64,000 bases of DNA from Symbiodinium natans (GCA_905221605.1 CAJNDS010002745.1:1764203-1828202); one strand, 5' to 3'; shown: positions 1 through 10,576, counted from the first letter of the stretch. A program made the numbers and translations. The notes: generated from the letters alone by a model not told the origin.

Positions 1-78
1 GGGCATGGAATGTATCAGCTCATCTATGGTTGTCAGTATGCTTGCGGCGATTGCATCCCGATCGCCTCGCGGCTGCAG
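1..78 (-). CDS. Candidate exon, truncated by window edge
   Basis: After a CTCCTGAG acceptor the minus strand reads LQPRGDRDAIAASIL..., open to the window edge, helical-looking and without low complexity. The plus strand is also open here, so strand is uncertain. No family recognised. Confidence 0.3.
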   Translation of the reverse strand, partial: MQPRGDRDAIAASILTTIDELIHSMP

Positions 79-270
79 CTCAGGAGTGGGGTTGAGGGGT
101 TTAGGGTTTAGGGCTAGGGGTTTAGGGTTTACGATTTAAGGCTTCAGGAGGTTGAGAAGCAACCTCGAAACAACAGGCTTTGGGGTTTGTGGGCTTAGGA
201 ATTGGATAACAGGAAGCAAGGCTCAGGAAACCGAACGAGTGAAAATACAAGTAGCAAACAATCGACCCTG

Positions 271-456
271 CAACCCTAAACCCTAAACCCTAAACCCTAC
301 TACTGAGCTCTGAGCAAGCCCTACACCCTAAATCCCAGGCCCTATAAGCGCTAAACCCTTAACCGCAGACCCTAGACCCTAGACCCTAAACCCTAAACCC
401 TAAACCCTAAACCCTAAGCCCTAAACCCTAAACCCTAAACCCTAAACCCTAAACCC
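271..456. repeat. CCCTAAA arrays
   Basis: Two blocks (about 271-300 and 360-456) of CCCTAAA with GACCCTA variants, separated by degenerate units. Nothing else is visible from 79 to 480 apart from degenerate repeat. Confidence 0.9.
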
Positions 457-555
457 TTAACCGAACCCCCGATCCTAAACTCCCAGACCAAGGATCATCA
501 TCGGGCGCCAACCCCTCACGCCCCCGAGTTCAGAGTTTCCAAAGACCTCAAACCC

Positions 556-663
556 AGGGTTAGGGTTTAGGGTTTAGGGTTTAGGGTTTAGGGTTTAGGG
601 TTTAGGGTTTAGGGTTTAGGGTTTAGGGTTTAGGGTTTAGGGTTTAGGGTTTAGGGTTTAGGG
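556..663. repeat. TTTAGGG array, about 15 units
   Basis: A nearly perfect run of TTTAGGG, opposite in orientation to the block that ends near 456. About 90 bp of unique sequence lies between the two. Confidence 0.95.
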
Positions 664-687
664 ATAGGGCTTAGGGTTTCACAACGC

Positions 688-760
688 CTCTTGACGGGCG
701 CGCCTCTGCAGACACTTGCGCGTAGTCGCCCCACAGCACGGCATTGAGAAAGCCCATCTC
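688..760 (-). CDS. Candidate internal exon
   Basis: Acceptor CTAAC...CATAAG then GAG ATG GGC; reads EMGFLNAVLWGDYAQVSAEA and ends before a GC (or GT) donor. The upstream CTAAC resembles a branch point. If the exon at 1183-1264 uses a GC donor after its CTG codon, the two join in phase 0. Family unknown. Confidence 0.4.
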
Positions 761-1046
761 CTTATGTCGGTCACAGGTTAGGCAAGAGCCCGCAAGCATT
801 TGGAGTTTGGGGCTCAAGGTTTAGGATTTGGGGGTTTAGGGTTTTTAGGGTTTAGGGCTTAGAGTTTTAGGGTTTAGGGTTATTGGGTGGTTTTGGGGGT
901 TTAAGAACCCTAAACCCTAAACCCTAAACCCTAGAACCTAAACCCTAAACCCTAAACTGACTATAGGGTTTAGGGTCAACCTCCAAGTCGGGAGGCCGAG
1001 GCCCACAACAGCAAATGAACGCCGCCCTCCCACCCATTTGAATAGT

Positions 1047-1165
1047 AGGGTTTAGGGTTTATGTAGGGTTTGAGTTTAGGGTTTAGGGTTTAGGGTTTAG
1101 GGTTTAGGGTTTAGGGTTTAGGGTTTAGGGTTTAGGGTTTAGGGATTAGGGATTAGGGATTGGGG
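1047..1165. repeat. TTTAGGG array
   Basis: About 14 units with one central irregularity, ending in ATTAGGG variants. It borders the exon-like island 1183-1264. Confidence 0.93.
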
Positions 1166-1182
1166 TTTAGGGTCTCGGGTAC

Positions 1183-1264
1183 GCCAGAACCTCTTTGTCA
1201 GCGTCCCAAGCGTCGTTGTTGGTGAACGGTATGGGCTGATCCAAGGCCTTCGGACCATGCTGCT
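1183..1264 (-). CDS. Candidate internal exon
   Basis: Acceptor CTCCTAG; reads QHGPKALDQPIPFTNNDAWD and on to DADKEVL, then a GT or GC donor (GGCGTACCC). The mixed charged and aromatic composition is protein-like. May be joined to the exon at 688-760. No family recognised. Confidence 0.42.
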
Positions 1265-1599
1265 CTAGGAGTTTACCTTGGACCCTTAAGGTTGCACCTT
1301 TGGGTTTTGGGACCCTGTTTAGAGATCCTTAAGGTAGCCATATTCGGAGTATACTAGGGAGACCTTTAGGGGTACAACCTCAAGGGGTACGAGTATTAAT
1401 CTCTTGAGCTGCTGGAGTGCCAAGCTTGCAAACTTCAAAGGTTAGGGAGCCCTGGCAGGGACCCTTAATATTTTGTTCCCTATGTAACCCCCATATTATA
1501 CACCTGCTAGAGTCCCTACATACCTAAGTAGCCCCCAAATAACCCCCCAAAAGAACCCCTCAGGTCCCTTTGAAGGATAGTCCCTTGATTGCAAACTTC

Positions 1600-1735
1600 T
1601 AACGGCAGTGACATGGTCCCTGGTATGGGCCCCTAAAAGGGGACCACTTCTTTACCCCTTATGTACCCTCGACAACCCATACTTCGGAACCCTTTAAAGG
1701 AGTCGGGACAATACTAAGGGCCCATGAAAGCTTGC
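1600..1735. mobile_element. Family F inverted-repeat element (copy F1)
   Basis: Begins GCAGTGACATGGTCCCTGG and ends near ACTAAGGGCCCATG, an imperfect inverted repeat. The core CCCTTATGTACCCTC and AACCCTTTAAAGGAGT recurs at 13608, 30010 and 37959. No coding capacity; MITE-like. The preceding 1270-1600 holds only degenerate, similar short AT/GC-mixed sequence. Confidence 0.7.
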
Positions 1736-1737
1736 AA

Positions 1738-1856
1738 ACTAGACCTAGGAATAACCAGGGTGCCACTTTTTTGCTTTAAAAGGGGCTTATAACGGAACCC
1801 TAAACCCTAAACCCTAAACCCTAAACCCTAGACCCTAGACCCTAAACCCTAAACAC
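1738..1856. mobile_element. Family B element fused to an expanded CCCTAAA array (copy B2)
   Basis: The 5' half, AGACCTAGGAATAACCAGGG ... GGGGCTTATAACGGAACC, is family B. Where intact copies have only CTAAACCCTAAA, this one runs into about 8 telomere units. The right end is missing. Confidence 0.7.
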
Positions 1857-2098
1857 AATCCAAGGGCTCACTCTGGGTCCTAGGCTTGCCAAATCAGGCC
1901 GTTTGGCTGTTCGGGCCTAGGGTTTAAGGTGTTGAAGGATTTCTCAGGCATTTTTGGGGGTTTAGGGTTTAGGGCTTAGGGCTTAGGGTTTAGGGCTTCT
2001 AGGGGTCCTGAACCCTAAACCCGAAACCCTAGACCCTAAATGGCTGCCTACTGCAGGGGTCGTAGTTGTTTTGGGCTTTGGGGGGGCGGAAAAGAAAC

Positions 2099-2200
2099 TA
2101 GACCCGGGAGTAGCCTAGGAATAAAAAGGCTACCCTCTTTAGGGTTAAGGGGATTATAAGGGAACCCCAACCCTAAACCCTAAACCCTAAACCCTAAACT
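2099..2200. mobile_element. Family B element with telomere expansion (copy B1)
   Basis: Terminal repeat TAGACCCGGGAGTAGCCTAGG, then AATAAAAAGG, then GATTATAAGGGAACC, followed by about 5 CCCTAAA units instead of the normal 2. The terminal repeat is the complement of the right end seen in intact copies (GGCCTACTCCGGGTCC). Confidence 0.75.
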
Positions 2201-2620
2201 TTGTGTGCCCAGCCCTTGACGGCGCAACTGTTGGTTTTTTCGCACGTGATTCGTGCAGTGTTTTTGGCGTGTCAATGCCCATGGAAGCCCAGAGCGATGT
2301 TTGCTTTGCGTTGGCTTGGGGTCCCATGCAAGGTGCCCGCACTGACCATGCGACCCCAGTATCACCATGTTGGAGAGGTTTGTCAGAATTTATCTAGGTT
2401 ATTCACCGGTCGGAAGTATCGGCAAGTTCTCAAACAGGGGTATACAGTTGTACAGAAACCGGTGGCTGCACAGATTCCCTTCCGGTCCCCTCGTGAGATC
2501 TTTAATGCTCAAAGGCGAGCCCACAGGCAGGCACGCTAGGCTACGAGCTGCTAGTTCCGTTTCTGTTACGTAGTCGGTTCCCAAGTGGTTGCTTCGGAAC
2601 TGTCCGCAAGGATGCATGCA
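2201..2620. other. Unique stretch without a convincing gene
   Basis: Free of telomere units. A 112-codon open frame (2201-2539, +) exists, but overlapping frames on both strands are equally open, there are no clear splice borders and its content is unremarkable. Treated as non-coding or undetermined. Confidence 0.4.
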
Positions 2621-2686
2621 TAAACCCTAAACCCTAAACCCTAAACCCTAAAAAAACGAAAAAGTGCCTACTCCCGGTCCTGGGAA
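2620..2686. mobile_element. Orphan right half of a family B element
   Basis: A 4-unit CCCTAAA array is followed by AAAAAAACGAAAAAGTGCC and then the right terminus CCTACTCCCGGTCCTGG. This is the half missing from B1 at 2099-2200, again with a telomere array at the seed position. Confidence 0.65.
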
Positions 2687-3074
2687 AGCGTGCCAAGACA
2701 TGGAAGTATGGAGCCGAGCCGTGAAAGGACACATGAGGTGTCGTCCGAAGACTCCGGGCAGCCATGGGAGCCTAAACCCTAAACCCTAAACCCTAAACCC
2801 TAAACCCGAAACCCGAAATCCGAAACCCGAAGCCCTGCCCTACGAACCACCCAAACACTACAAACCACCCCAAAAACACACAGGTCTAGATAAGACACCC
2901 CATAAACCCTATAAATCCTACAAACCACCCAAAACGCGACAGCCCTGTAGCCGTAGACGCCACAAACCCTATAAACCCTGTACAACAGCTAAACCCTGTA
3001 AAACAAAGACAACCTTTAAAATCTATGAACATTACAAGCCCTAAAAGCCCTAAACCCCATAAACCCTAAACGCC

Positions 3075-3200
3075 CTAAACCCTAAACCCTAAACTCTAAA
3101 CCCTGAACCCTAAACCCTTAACCCTAAACCTAAACCCTAAACCCTAAACCCTAAACCCTAAACCCTAAACCCTAAACCCTAAACCCTAAACCCTAAACCC
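3075..3200. repeat. CCCTAAA array, about 16 units
   Basis: Telomere-type block; its left flank (2800-3070) is a diverged CCCTATAAA/CCCGAAACC tract. The block directly abuts the GT donor of the exon at 3207-3270. Confidence 0.93.
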
Positions 3201-3206
3201 CCCTAC

Positions 3207-3270
3207 CTGCCCAGGCCTCCACCAGCCGCCGGAAGGTGTCGGGGTTTGGTCGAAGGGCGAGGAAGCCACC
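3207..3270 (-). CDS. Candidate exon, glycosyltransferase family 8-like
   Basis: Acceptor CTGCCAG and donor GCAG|GTAGGG. Reads GGFLALRPNPDTFRRLVEAW, preceded in frame by WGCQ. The pattern (N/Q)GGFLVLRPS..TF is typical of GT8/glycogenin-like enzymes, which transfer sugars from nucleotide donors. The match is by eye only. Flanked by arrays on both sides. Could be an isolated exon relic, because no neighbouring exon was linked to it. Confidence 0.4.
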
Positions 3271-3292
3271 CTGGCAGCCCCACATCGCCGTT

Positions 3293-3530
3293 TAGGGTTT
3301 AGGGTTTAGGGTCTAGGGTTTAGGGTTTAGGGTTTCGGGTTTCGGGTTTATAGGGTTTTAATTATAGGCTTTATTGGTTTTTATAGAGTTGATAGGGTCT
3401 ATAGGTCTTTAGGGTCTTTAGGGGTTTATAGGGTTTTATAGGGTTTTCAGGTTTTATAGTTTATAGGGTATATATAGCGTTCATAAGTTTTAGAGGGTTG
3501 ATAGGGTTTATAGGGTTTTGGGTAGGGAAA
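3293..3530. repeat. TTTAGGG then TTTATAGGG-type degenerate tract
   Basis: Six or seven TTTAGGG units pass into TTTATAGGGTTT-type units. The stretch 3530-4110 holds ordinary mixed sequence with a few CCCTAAA units; open frames there overlap on both strands and none is convincing. Confidence 0.8.
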
Positions 3531-4118
3531 GCTCGCTTCCCGAGCCGCAGGCTTTGTAAGGGTCCTTTTCCCTTGTGACGTTTGGTAGTCCTCACTACTG
3601 CAGGTACCCAATGGAAGGAGATGAAACCTCAAAAAAACATAAACCATACACCCTAAACCCTGAACCCTAGAGGCCCTAACCCTAAACCCTGAACCCTACA
3701 CATGCCATCGTGACACGACGGAAACATAGCCGTGGACACTTTAACCCCTTGAACCCGAAAGTAGTAAGTAGGCCCCTCAACACCTTAAATAAACTCTCTA
3801 AGCCCCCACGTAAAGCGACCGAAGCCCTCCAAATCTCTACACCCGACAGAGCCGCCGGCACGTGTTTTCACAAGCTCGGAACGCATTTGCAGGATCTCGG
3901 ATGTACCAGGATGGGCTATATACCCTATGCCCCTCCAAGCGGTCCTCTACTTTGAATTTTGCATATCCGCTTTGGGAAGAGACTTCTTTGTGGCCTGAGA
4001 TGTGCTGTGCAAGCCTCATGCTTGGACAGATGCAACATCAGGGACCCGATGCCAGAGGTCAAACCACACAACGAATTAGTCCTACACCCCAGTTTGGGTC
4101 CAAGACCTTGGGGCCTTT

Positions 4119-4231
4119 ACCTGGAGGCTCATGGGTACGTTTATGTAGAGTTATAAGGAGGGCGAGTATAGCTAGAACCTTATTTAAGGTGCTTGCAACC
4201 CTACTCAGAAGTACTCGTGAACCTCCAAGTG
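4119..4231. mobile_element. Family C inverted-repeat element (copy C1)
   Basis: Left end ACCTGGAGGCTCATGGGTAC, right end GTACTCGTGAACCTCCAAGT, about 110 bp, hairpin-forming. Family hallmark: CTTGGAGGTTCATGGGTAC. From 4232 to 5100 only degenerate G-rich repeat, a poly-G tract (about 5048-5059) and weak open frames are seen. Confidence 0.75.
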
Positions 4232-5121
4232 GGAGTTTACGAAAATAAGGGACCCCGAATCTAGTAGGAGTCCTTTCTCATGAGGCCCCCAAAAAGGTCC
4301 CCCAAGTAGGGCCTCTTAACGAAGACGTATGGGGCTCCCTGGCAGCTTTGTGCTGCGTGAGACCCCAGACCCCGATCCGCACAGGGAGGTCAGAAGTGTC
4401 GGCCTCACAGCTGCCTCGACGGCTGCCTCAGGGTTTGGAGTCGGGGTTACTGAGTAAACCCCGACCCTAAACCCTAACCCCTAAACCATGAGCCCATTTT
4501 TGACACCCCACCTCCAAACTGTGCAACCTTGGGACATCCTTCGCTTTCAGCTCCTCAAGGACCGTGGAGGAGGGGGTTTAGGGGTCTAGGGGCTTGGGGT
4601 TTAGGGCCCGGGGGTGTAGGGGTTTGTGAAGGCGTTTGGCAAACGTTGGGCCTAGAATATCGGGTTTATTTGGGTTTGGGATTGGATCTGGTCTGGGGCG
4701 GGTGGCTGGCTGGGGATTTCTATACTCTCTTGGAACCTGAAGTTTGTGGTTCCGGGCACGGGCGCAAAGGAGGGGATTGAGATGCAGGGCTTTGGAGTTT
4801 TGGGTTTAGGGGCTCCTTCAGCAAAGCCGTTGGAATCTAGCCCGTGTCTTTGACATAAGGTTTCGGTTAGGGTTTCGGGCCTAGAACAGGATTTAACATT
4901 ATGCAGGCTTCTTCCTGCAATATACTGCCCTAGCACAGGGCAAGCTCAACAACTAACACCTCGGGCTTCTATCGTGGACCTTGGAAACCTTTGCTTTTGG
5001 CTTAACCTTCTGCGCCCAAACTCCAAAGAGTATACCGGGAGGGGAGGGGGGGGGGGGGAAGGAAGGCGGGAGGGGAAGGGTGGAGGTAAGGCCTGCTGTG
5101 GGGGACGGGAGAGAACTTAAC

Positions 5122-5240
5122 CTGCGCGAAAGGCTCCTTTAGCTCGTCCAAGACTTCACGCAGCATCGTCATCAGCTGCCTGCACTCCGTCGAACTGACC
5201 TGGCCTTGCGCGTCTGCCTGTGCTGCCGCCGAGTCCCAGC
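5122..5240 (-). CDS. Candidate internal exon, helical protein
   Basis: Acceptor CCCTGTAAG|GC and donor GCGCAG|GTTAAG. The 119-bp exon reads 39 codons in one frame (SSTECRQLMTMLREVLDELK near the middle) with an amphipathic-helix look. Phase starts with two bases and ends at phase 0. No family recognised. Confidence 0.5.
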
Positions 5241-5600
5241 CTTACAGGGTTTACGGTTCAAAGGGTTTGGGTTTACGCCCCGGAGGGTTTAGCAGATGTA
5301 GGGGGTGTTGGGCTGTGTAACAAGCTATCGCGCAGCTCATCATGAAGGGCCTGAGAGGGGCAAGGCTTGACCATTCGAAAGCCACAAACCAAGAACCAAA
5401 GACTTCTGACAAAATCCTACCCTAAACCCTAAACCCCTGTCCAAGGAACGCGAGAAGCTTCGCAAGGGCTCATGGCGAGAACCCGACAGAGCCCCCAGTG
5501 AGTTTCGAGCCTCAAAGTCCTGGCGGGGCTCGATGATCCACAGGTACCTCAGATCTCTACACTGTAGCCCTTTGACAGCTTCCATTCGTAGGATACAGAG

Positions 5601-5740
5601 CCATATATATATATATATATATATATATAATGTATAATTATAATTATAATATAATATAATACTATATTATATCATATAATATAATAATATTATATTAGAT
5701 TACATAATATAATATAATAATATTGTATATATACATAACC
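5601..5740. repeat. AT microsatellite block
   Basis: (AT)n followed by degenerate TATAAT-rich sequence. A second short (TA)n lies at about 5914-5942. Together they border the 3' side of the channel gene, as the block at 8760-8990 borders its 5' side. Confidence 0.9.
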
Positions 5741-5755
5741 AAAAGGGACCCGAAG

Positions 5756-5851
5756 TTTCGAGAGCTGCCCACCTGGAATGCGGGGAGCATCTTCCTCGAG
5801 GAGACGGGGCAAGCGAAGAGTAGCACTCGGTCTCTGGTGACGTGGCCCATG
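5756..5851 (+). CDS. Candidate internal exon
   Basis: Acceptor CCCGAAG and donor CCATG|GTAGGT. Exactly 32 codons: FRELPTWNAGSIFLEETGQA, then KSSTRSLVTWPM. Opposite strand to, and just downstream of, the channel gene. No family recognised. Confidence 0.5.
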
Positions 5852-5977
5852 GTAGGTCCTTAAAGGGGTAATTCCCTTAGGGTTGACGGTTTAGGGTTTA
5901 GGGCGGGTATATATACATACACATATATATATATATATGTTATACCCAAAAAAGGGCAAAATCTAACCACCCCGGCC

Positions 5978-8570
5978 CTAAGAGTCCGATCCACGGCATT
6001 GGAAGGCAGAGATGACCATCGTCATCTGACAGAACACAAAAGCCAACAGCTGCCACGGTTCAGGCAACTTCCATCCATATGCGAGCGCCAGTATCTGCGC
6101 AAGCAACGCAGCGAAAGCACACCCATGACACAGCAGGCCAGCCACGACCGAGCTGCAAAGGTCACAGGGAATCACTGAAGCTCGCACCAAGTATGTCAAG
6201 CATGAGGAGGCCCTCGCGGCATAGAACTTGTGAGTAGCCAAAGCCCTTTCACTCGAATACTGTTCCCCGATGATGCCGATGAAGATGTTCAGGACGAAGA
6301 CAGAAAAGAAAAGAACACCTCCATACAACAGCATGAGCTCCAGCCGGTCAGCTGGAGGCTGCTCAGGCAAACCTTGCGCGATAAGCGTGGTGAAAGCATG
6401 ATAAACAGTTTCCGACCACAGGCCGCCAGGGTTGGCCTGAACCGTATGCATTGCATGCGTCAATGCAGCAAAGCATACGACAGTGAACATTAGAGCCGGA
6501 GAAAGGCCGCTCCTGCGCTGGCTTGTGTGGATGTAACCCCAATAGCGACCCGGCGTACCTACAACCGACCAAGCCAAGAAAACGCAGTAACTATGCTGCA
6601 GCGGCTCAAAAGCTGCTGAATGGGGAGGAGAGATGGCCCATATTCGTCCGACAAAATCGAGAACTCCCACAGCCGCATCCAGTAGATCAGCACGATGAGA
6701 AGCTGCAGCAGGCGGTACGGCTGATGGTGAAGAAGCAGCATTGTTGGAAGCATGCTGCGCACGAGGTCCCAGAAGTTACCAAAAGTAAAGTAGACTGACA
6801 AGTGCTGCGTGCGAACACACCCCCAGAGCTGGGCCAGCTCCAAAAACAGATCCACGCATCCTCTGGCGATGATCCAGTCCGCGACAACTTGATTGGTGTG
6901 TTGCAAATGACCATGCATGCGGTCACTTCCCATAGACAGCTCATGTCCGGACGAAGCCTGCAGAACTAGAAGCCCGAGCCCCCACAAAGAAATCAGCCAC
7001 TGCAAAGTCTCTACCCAGAGAGCTCCCTTCCAGAAAGTGTAGGACACTGCAGCGCGTATGGGGATTGAGCCGAAGATGCTTTCAGCAGGGGCGTCTTGAG
7101 TGTGGAACCCAGTGTGAAAGGAGAGGGCTCGGAAGATGTCAACCGAGATAAGGTTCGGTACCTTGGTAGCCCAGTCACCATATCAAAGTAAGGGTAGCCT
7201 TTTAGGGGTTGCTTACTTGATGAGGGAACCGTGAACCAACAAAAATAAAAAAGGATACCACTGGGCTGCCAAGGTGCATAGCAGACCCGGATGCAAGCCT
7301 CCAGCATGGGGGGTGTTCTGAGATCCGTAACTTTGCGATGCCAGTCGGGGGCTGTGTGAGTCTCGGCATCGAAACGCCAAACCGTGTCTGCTTCGTAGAA
7401 ACACCGAATGCGATGAAACCATGATGCTTGCAAACCGAAAAGGCCAAGGAGGCTCACAACCCGACTCCCGAAGGAAACTCTCTTTGGAAGCGGATGCCAA
7501 CCCTCATCTCCAGCAAGTTCCTCGCCCATGGTCTCCGGTGCGGCTGTAAAGAGGTGCAGCAACACTACTGCAACTTCAGGATTGAGGCGCAAAAGCTGCG
7601 CCATGTCTTTGGAGGTTAGCTCTTGCGCCAGGAGCTGCTCCACGCGCTGGCCATCCTGGTGACTCGCAAAGGCGTAGCTCAGGAACAGCGGGATGCACTC
7701 GGGGGCATGATGTATGAAAGACCGGAGACTGCTGCCAGTGATTGGAGCCAACTCTGCCAAGGTCTGGACACTGCACTTGCCACCTCTGATTCCGAACTCC
7801 AACGCGGTCTCCCCACGCAAGCTGAGGCCACCGTCATCCTCAGTGCGCCAACCCTGGTGACCTTTCAAGGCCTGCTGGACAGCTCGTATCGTCTCAACAT
7901 TCCCTGTACTGAACGCCATATGCAAGCATGACAGCCCCAAGGAGTTCTGACTCTGAATGTTTGCACCTTGGCTGCAAAGGTAGCCAATCATCTCGCCGGA
8001 GCCTCCACGCCTCTCTCGGAACACGGCCGCGTGCATCACATCAGAGTGGTCTCTACCTTATAGTTGAACCAATTTTGTTTATGGCGCCTTTTCAATAGCA
8101 CCAACAAAAACACAAGCACAAGGCCAAGAACAGTCTGGATACCATCCTTCGTGATCATGCTATGGAGGTCGGCGCGCTTCTCCAGGAGTACTTTCACCGT
8201 CGACAGGTGGCCGCGGCTTGCTGCTAGATGAATGGCTTGGCCGGTACAGATCTGCCGTCCATTGTCAAAATAAGTAACATAGGCGAAGGCACCGTCCACC
8301 ACAGCAGAAGCTTGCTCAAGTTGTCGAATGGCGTCTTCATCCTTGCCGTTCAGGACATCCAAATGAAACTGGGTACCGTAGCACCTCCTCGTGGCCAAGA
8401 CTCTAAGAAACGGCTACTCGCAAACAGAAAACTGCATACATCGAAAATGCATATGTAAACTCAGAAACGCAGACCTAGAACTTGCAACTCCACCCCGAGC
8501 ACAGCCTTCTGTTCCAAATGAACGTGCGAGGGCCAAATTGCGCCGCCAACTCCCGATCGATGGCAGCCAT
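5978..8570 (-). CDS. Ankyrin-repeat six-transmembrane cation channel (TRP/polycystin-like), five exons
   Basis: Exons 8570-8506, 8402-8143, 8050-7287, 7161-6592 and 6517-5978 total 2199 bases and give 732 residues plus TAG. Introns are 103 (GC-AG), 92, 125 and 74 bp; all phases agree. Start ATG reads MAAIDRELAAQFG. Ankyrin-type repeats lie at about residues 75-170 (GQAIHLAASRGHLSTVKVLL is clearest). Hydrophobic segments near 410-432, 452-475, 487-510 and 515-535 are S1-S4-like, 560-580 is S5, and a pore-loop region (YHAFTTLIAQG) is followed by S6 (LLYGGVLFFSVFVLNIFIG). Two further hydrophobic stretches lie near the C-terminus. Likely a membrane cation channel; the selectivity filter cannot be assigned. 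Frame changes in the genomic sequence fall at the proposed introns. If the 74-bp intron is wrong, a frameshift and a pseudogene would be implied. Confidence 0.8.
7161..7274. mobile_element. Family A element forming most of an intron (copy A1)
   Basis: 114 bp with terminal inverted repeats CCTTGGTAGCCCAGT / ACTGGGCTGCCAAGG. It lies inside the 125-bp third intron (7286-7162) of the channel gene. The intron acceptor CTACCAAG is the element's own end; the proposed donor is 12 bp outside the other end. Other copies: 20001, 28896, 31239, 31821, 32598, 41490 and 55412. Confidence 0.8.
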
Positions 8571-8759
8571 GCTTGCTGGGCTTCGGACCATGTGGGATCA
8601 GCGAAAACTGAAGGGTTTGAGGCGTATTTGGCTAGTGTTGAACAAGGACTCTCGATGTGTCGTACAAGTTGTACACAAGTGGCTCTTGGGCGGCACCCGA
8701 TTTTTCGGAGTGTTTCTGATCATGAGGTTGGGAGGTTTAGGGTTGGGAATTCTTAGCTT

Positions 8760-8807
8760 CAGATCTGTATATATATATACATATATATATATATAAATAC
8801 ATCTATG

Positions 8808-8865
<58 letters not shown>

Positions 8866-8990
8866 CATATATATATATATGTATAAAGAAGCATATAGGT
8901 TCGAGGTTACATATATATATATATATTTATATTTATTTATGTGTATCTATCTATCTATATATATATATATACATACAAAGAAGCCCAGGT
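8760..8990. repeat. AT/TACA microsatellite cluster
   Basis: (TA)n, (CATA)n and TATTTA tracts. Open frames here encode only Tyr/Ile/His periodic sequence and are not genes. Lies 5' of the channel gene. Confidence 0.95.
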
Positions 8991-9001
8991 ACCACGAAGT
9001 G

Positions 9002-9450
9002 GTTTAGGTTTTAGGGTTTAGGGTTTAGGGTTTAGGGAGCCCTCATTGGGCCTTCATTTGCCCACCAAGCTCCGCCACGCTGTTCAGGGGATGCCTGCAG
9101 GGCAGCTCTCCACAGGTTGGGGTCCCTAGGGTTTAGGGTTTAGGGTTTAGGGTCCCTAGGGTTTAGGGTTTAAGGTTTAGGGCTTAGGGTTTAGGATTTC
9201 CACCGGGTATCCTATTACTGCGCCAGCGCAACATTGGGGTCCTAAGGGTTTAGGATTTCCACCGGGCACCCCAATACTATGCCAGATTCCGCATAAAGAT
9301 TGAAATTCAACAAGGGCAATTCTTTAGAGAGAAGCACATTTTGTGCTGCTGGTTCAGGTTCGTTTGGCGGGGGGGGGGGGGGGATGTGCTAGAATGTATG
9401 CAACCATGTCGGCATGGTCTCGGAGTACATTTCTTACCTGGGCCTTTACA
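9002..9450. other. Short TTTAGGG blocks and an ambiguous exon-like island
   Basis: TTTAGGG blocks at 9002-9040 and 9128-9210 flank an island at 9041-9127 that is open in two minus frames (one ends ELGGQMKAQ then stop). A poly-G tract lies near 9369-9383. No coding call is made. Confidence 0.45.
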
Positions 9451-9458
9451 GCCCAAAC

Positions 9459-9528
9459 CTTGGGATGTTCCCCCTTACGATTATAACCCCTACTAAGGAC
9501 TGTTAGTGTCAGGGGGAACATCCCAACC
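9459..9528. mobile_element. Family D inverted-repeat element, internally deleted (copy D1)
   Basis: Termini CTTGGGATGTTCCCCCTTA and AGGGGGAACATCCCAAC are near-perfect inverted repeats around a short core containing TACTAAGGACTGTTAGT. Confidence 0.8.
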
Positions 9529-9529
9529 T

Positions 9530-10560
9530 AAGCCCTAATCTATGGTGCCGGGTGGCTTGAGGAGGAGAGCGATGTTCACGCCCTATCTTGCAGGACTACA
9601 CTTAGGGTTTAGGGTTTAGGATTTAGGGTTTAGGGTTTATAAGGATTTAGGGTTTAGGGTTTCGGGTTTAAAGCTCACAGGCTTGTGTTCATGGTTGTGC
9701 CTCTATGGGGCCCTACCAACCTAAAGCCTAGGGTAGTATTGGACGTTCTAGTGATTCCTGTAACCTTGGAGGCGCATGGGTGCTTGCAAGTAGGGTTTCC
9801 ACAACGGGGAACTTTTCCTGGTCAGAACCTCACTGCGGGTACTCAAACTCAAAAAGCCCAGTGTCAAGTTCCCGCGAACCCCTACACCCAAACATATTCT
9901 GCGAAGGCTCTTGTGAAAAAAACCCAAGTGGTGTAGGGTTTTCAGGTGATCAGCAGCTCAAACAGCCAAGCCGAGGCACCGCCAGTATTTGGCGTCCCAA
10001 ATCCAGCTCACGTCGCGGAGCGCGAATGCATCGGCATCCTTCGTCGAACCCTTGAAACCCGAATCGCTTAACTTAGTTGCAGAGTTCAGAGGCCCCCCAA
10101 AAAGTTTACACGTTCAGGTCTATATGGGATTAACTATAGTATCCCCAAAAAGTGTACAGTGTACTCACTCAGCTACTCAGTTTACAGCTCTGGCAACCTG
10201 GTCTTGCCAAACGTCGCAGAAAGTGACAAACTTGTACGTCATGCATCTACGCGTTCTCTTCACAGTATTCATATTATGAAGGGTGTGTGAAGAGAGCGGA
10301 GTGAGTGAATAAGCGAGTGAATGTGCTCACTTCGTTCTCACTTTTGACAATACTACTTTCGAATATAATTATTCCGGGGCGTAAGAGAATAATAATATTA
10401 GCCCCGAGCAGCAGTAGTATTAATGTTGAGTTTTCCTGTCAAAACATTACTAGCATAAATCTCTATATAATTCTCTTTTCTTTTCATATTGTGCTCACAC
10501 ATGGGCATATAATAAGAGAATAATGTACGCCCGTGTCTTTAATTTAGTATCATTTTGTAT
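9530..10560. other. No gene recognised; AT-rich second half
   Basis: A TTTAGGG block lies at 9601-9665. Plus-strand open frames between 9685 and 10279 overlap in different frames and look non-coding. From about 10270 to 10555 the sequence is AT-rich with AATAATATTAG-type strings, unlike its surroundings. No tRNA or other RNA fold is evident. Confidence 0.4.
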
Positions 10561-10576
10561 TCTGTCCCGGGGTGCT

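Noticed and set aside
7160-7290. In-frame extension of the channel protein through the family A element
   Set aside because: The element is 38 codons and stays open, but reading through it puts the downstream channel sequence out of frame; a GT-AG intron restores the frame.
8598-9014. Open frames on both strands rich in Tyr/Ile/His
   Set aside because: They translate TA/TACA microsatellite and have no other content.
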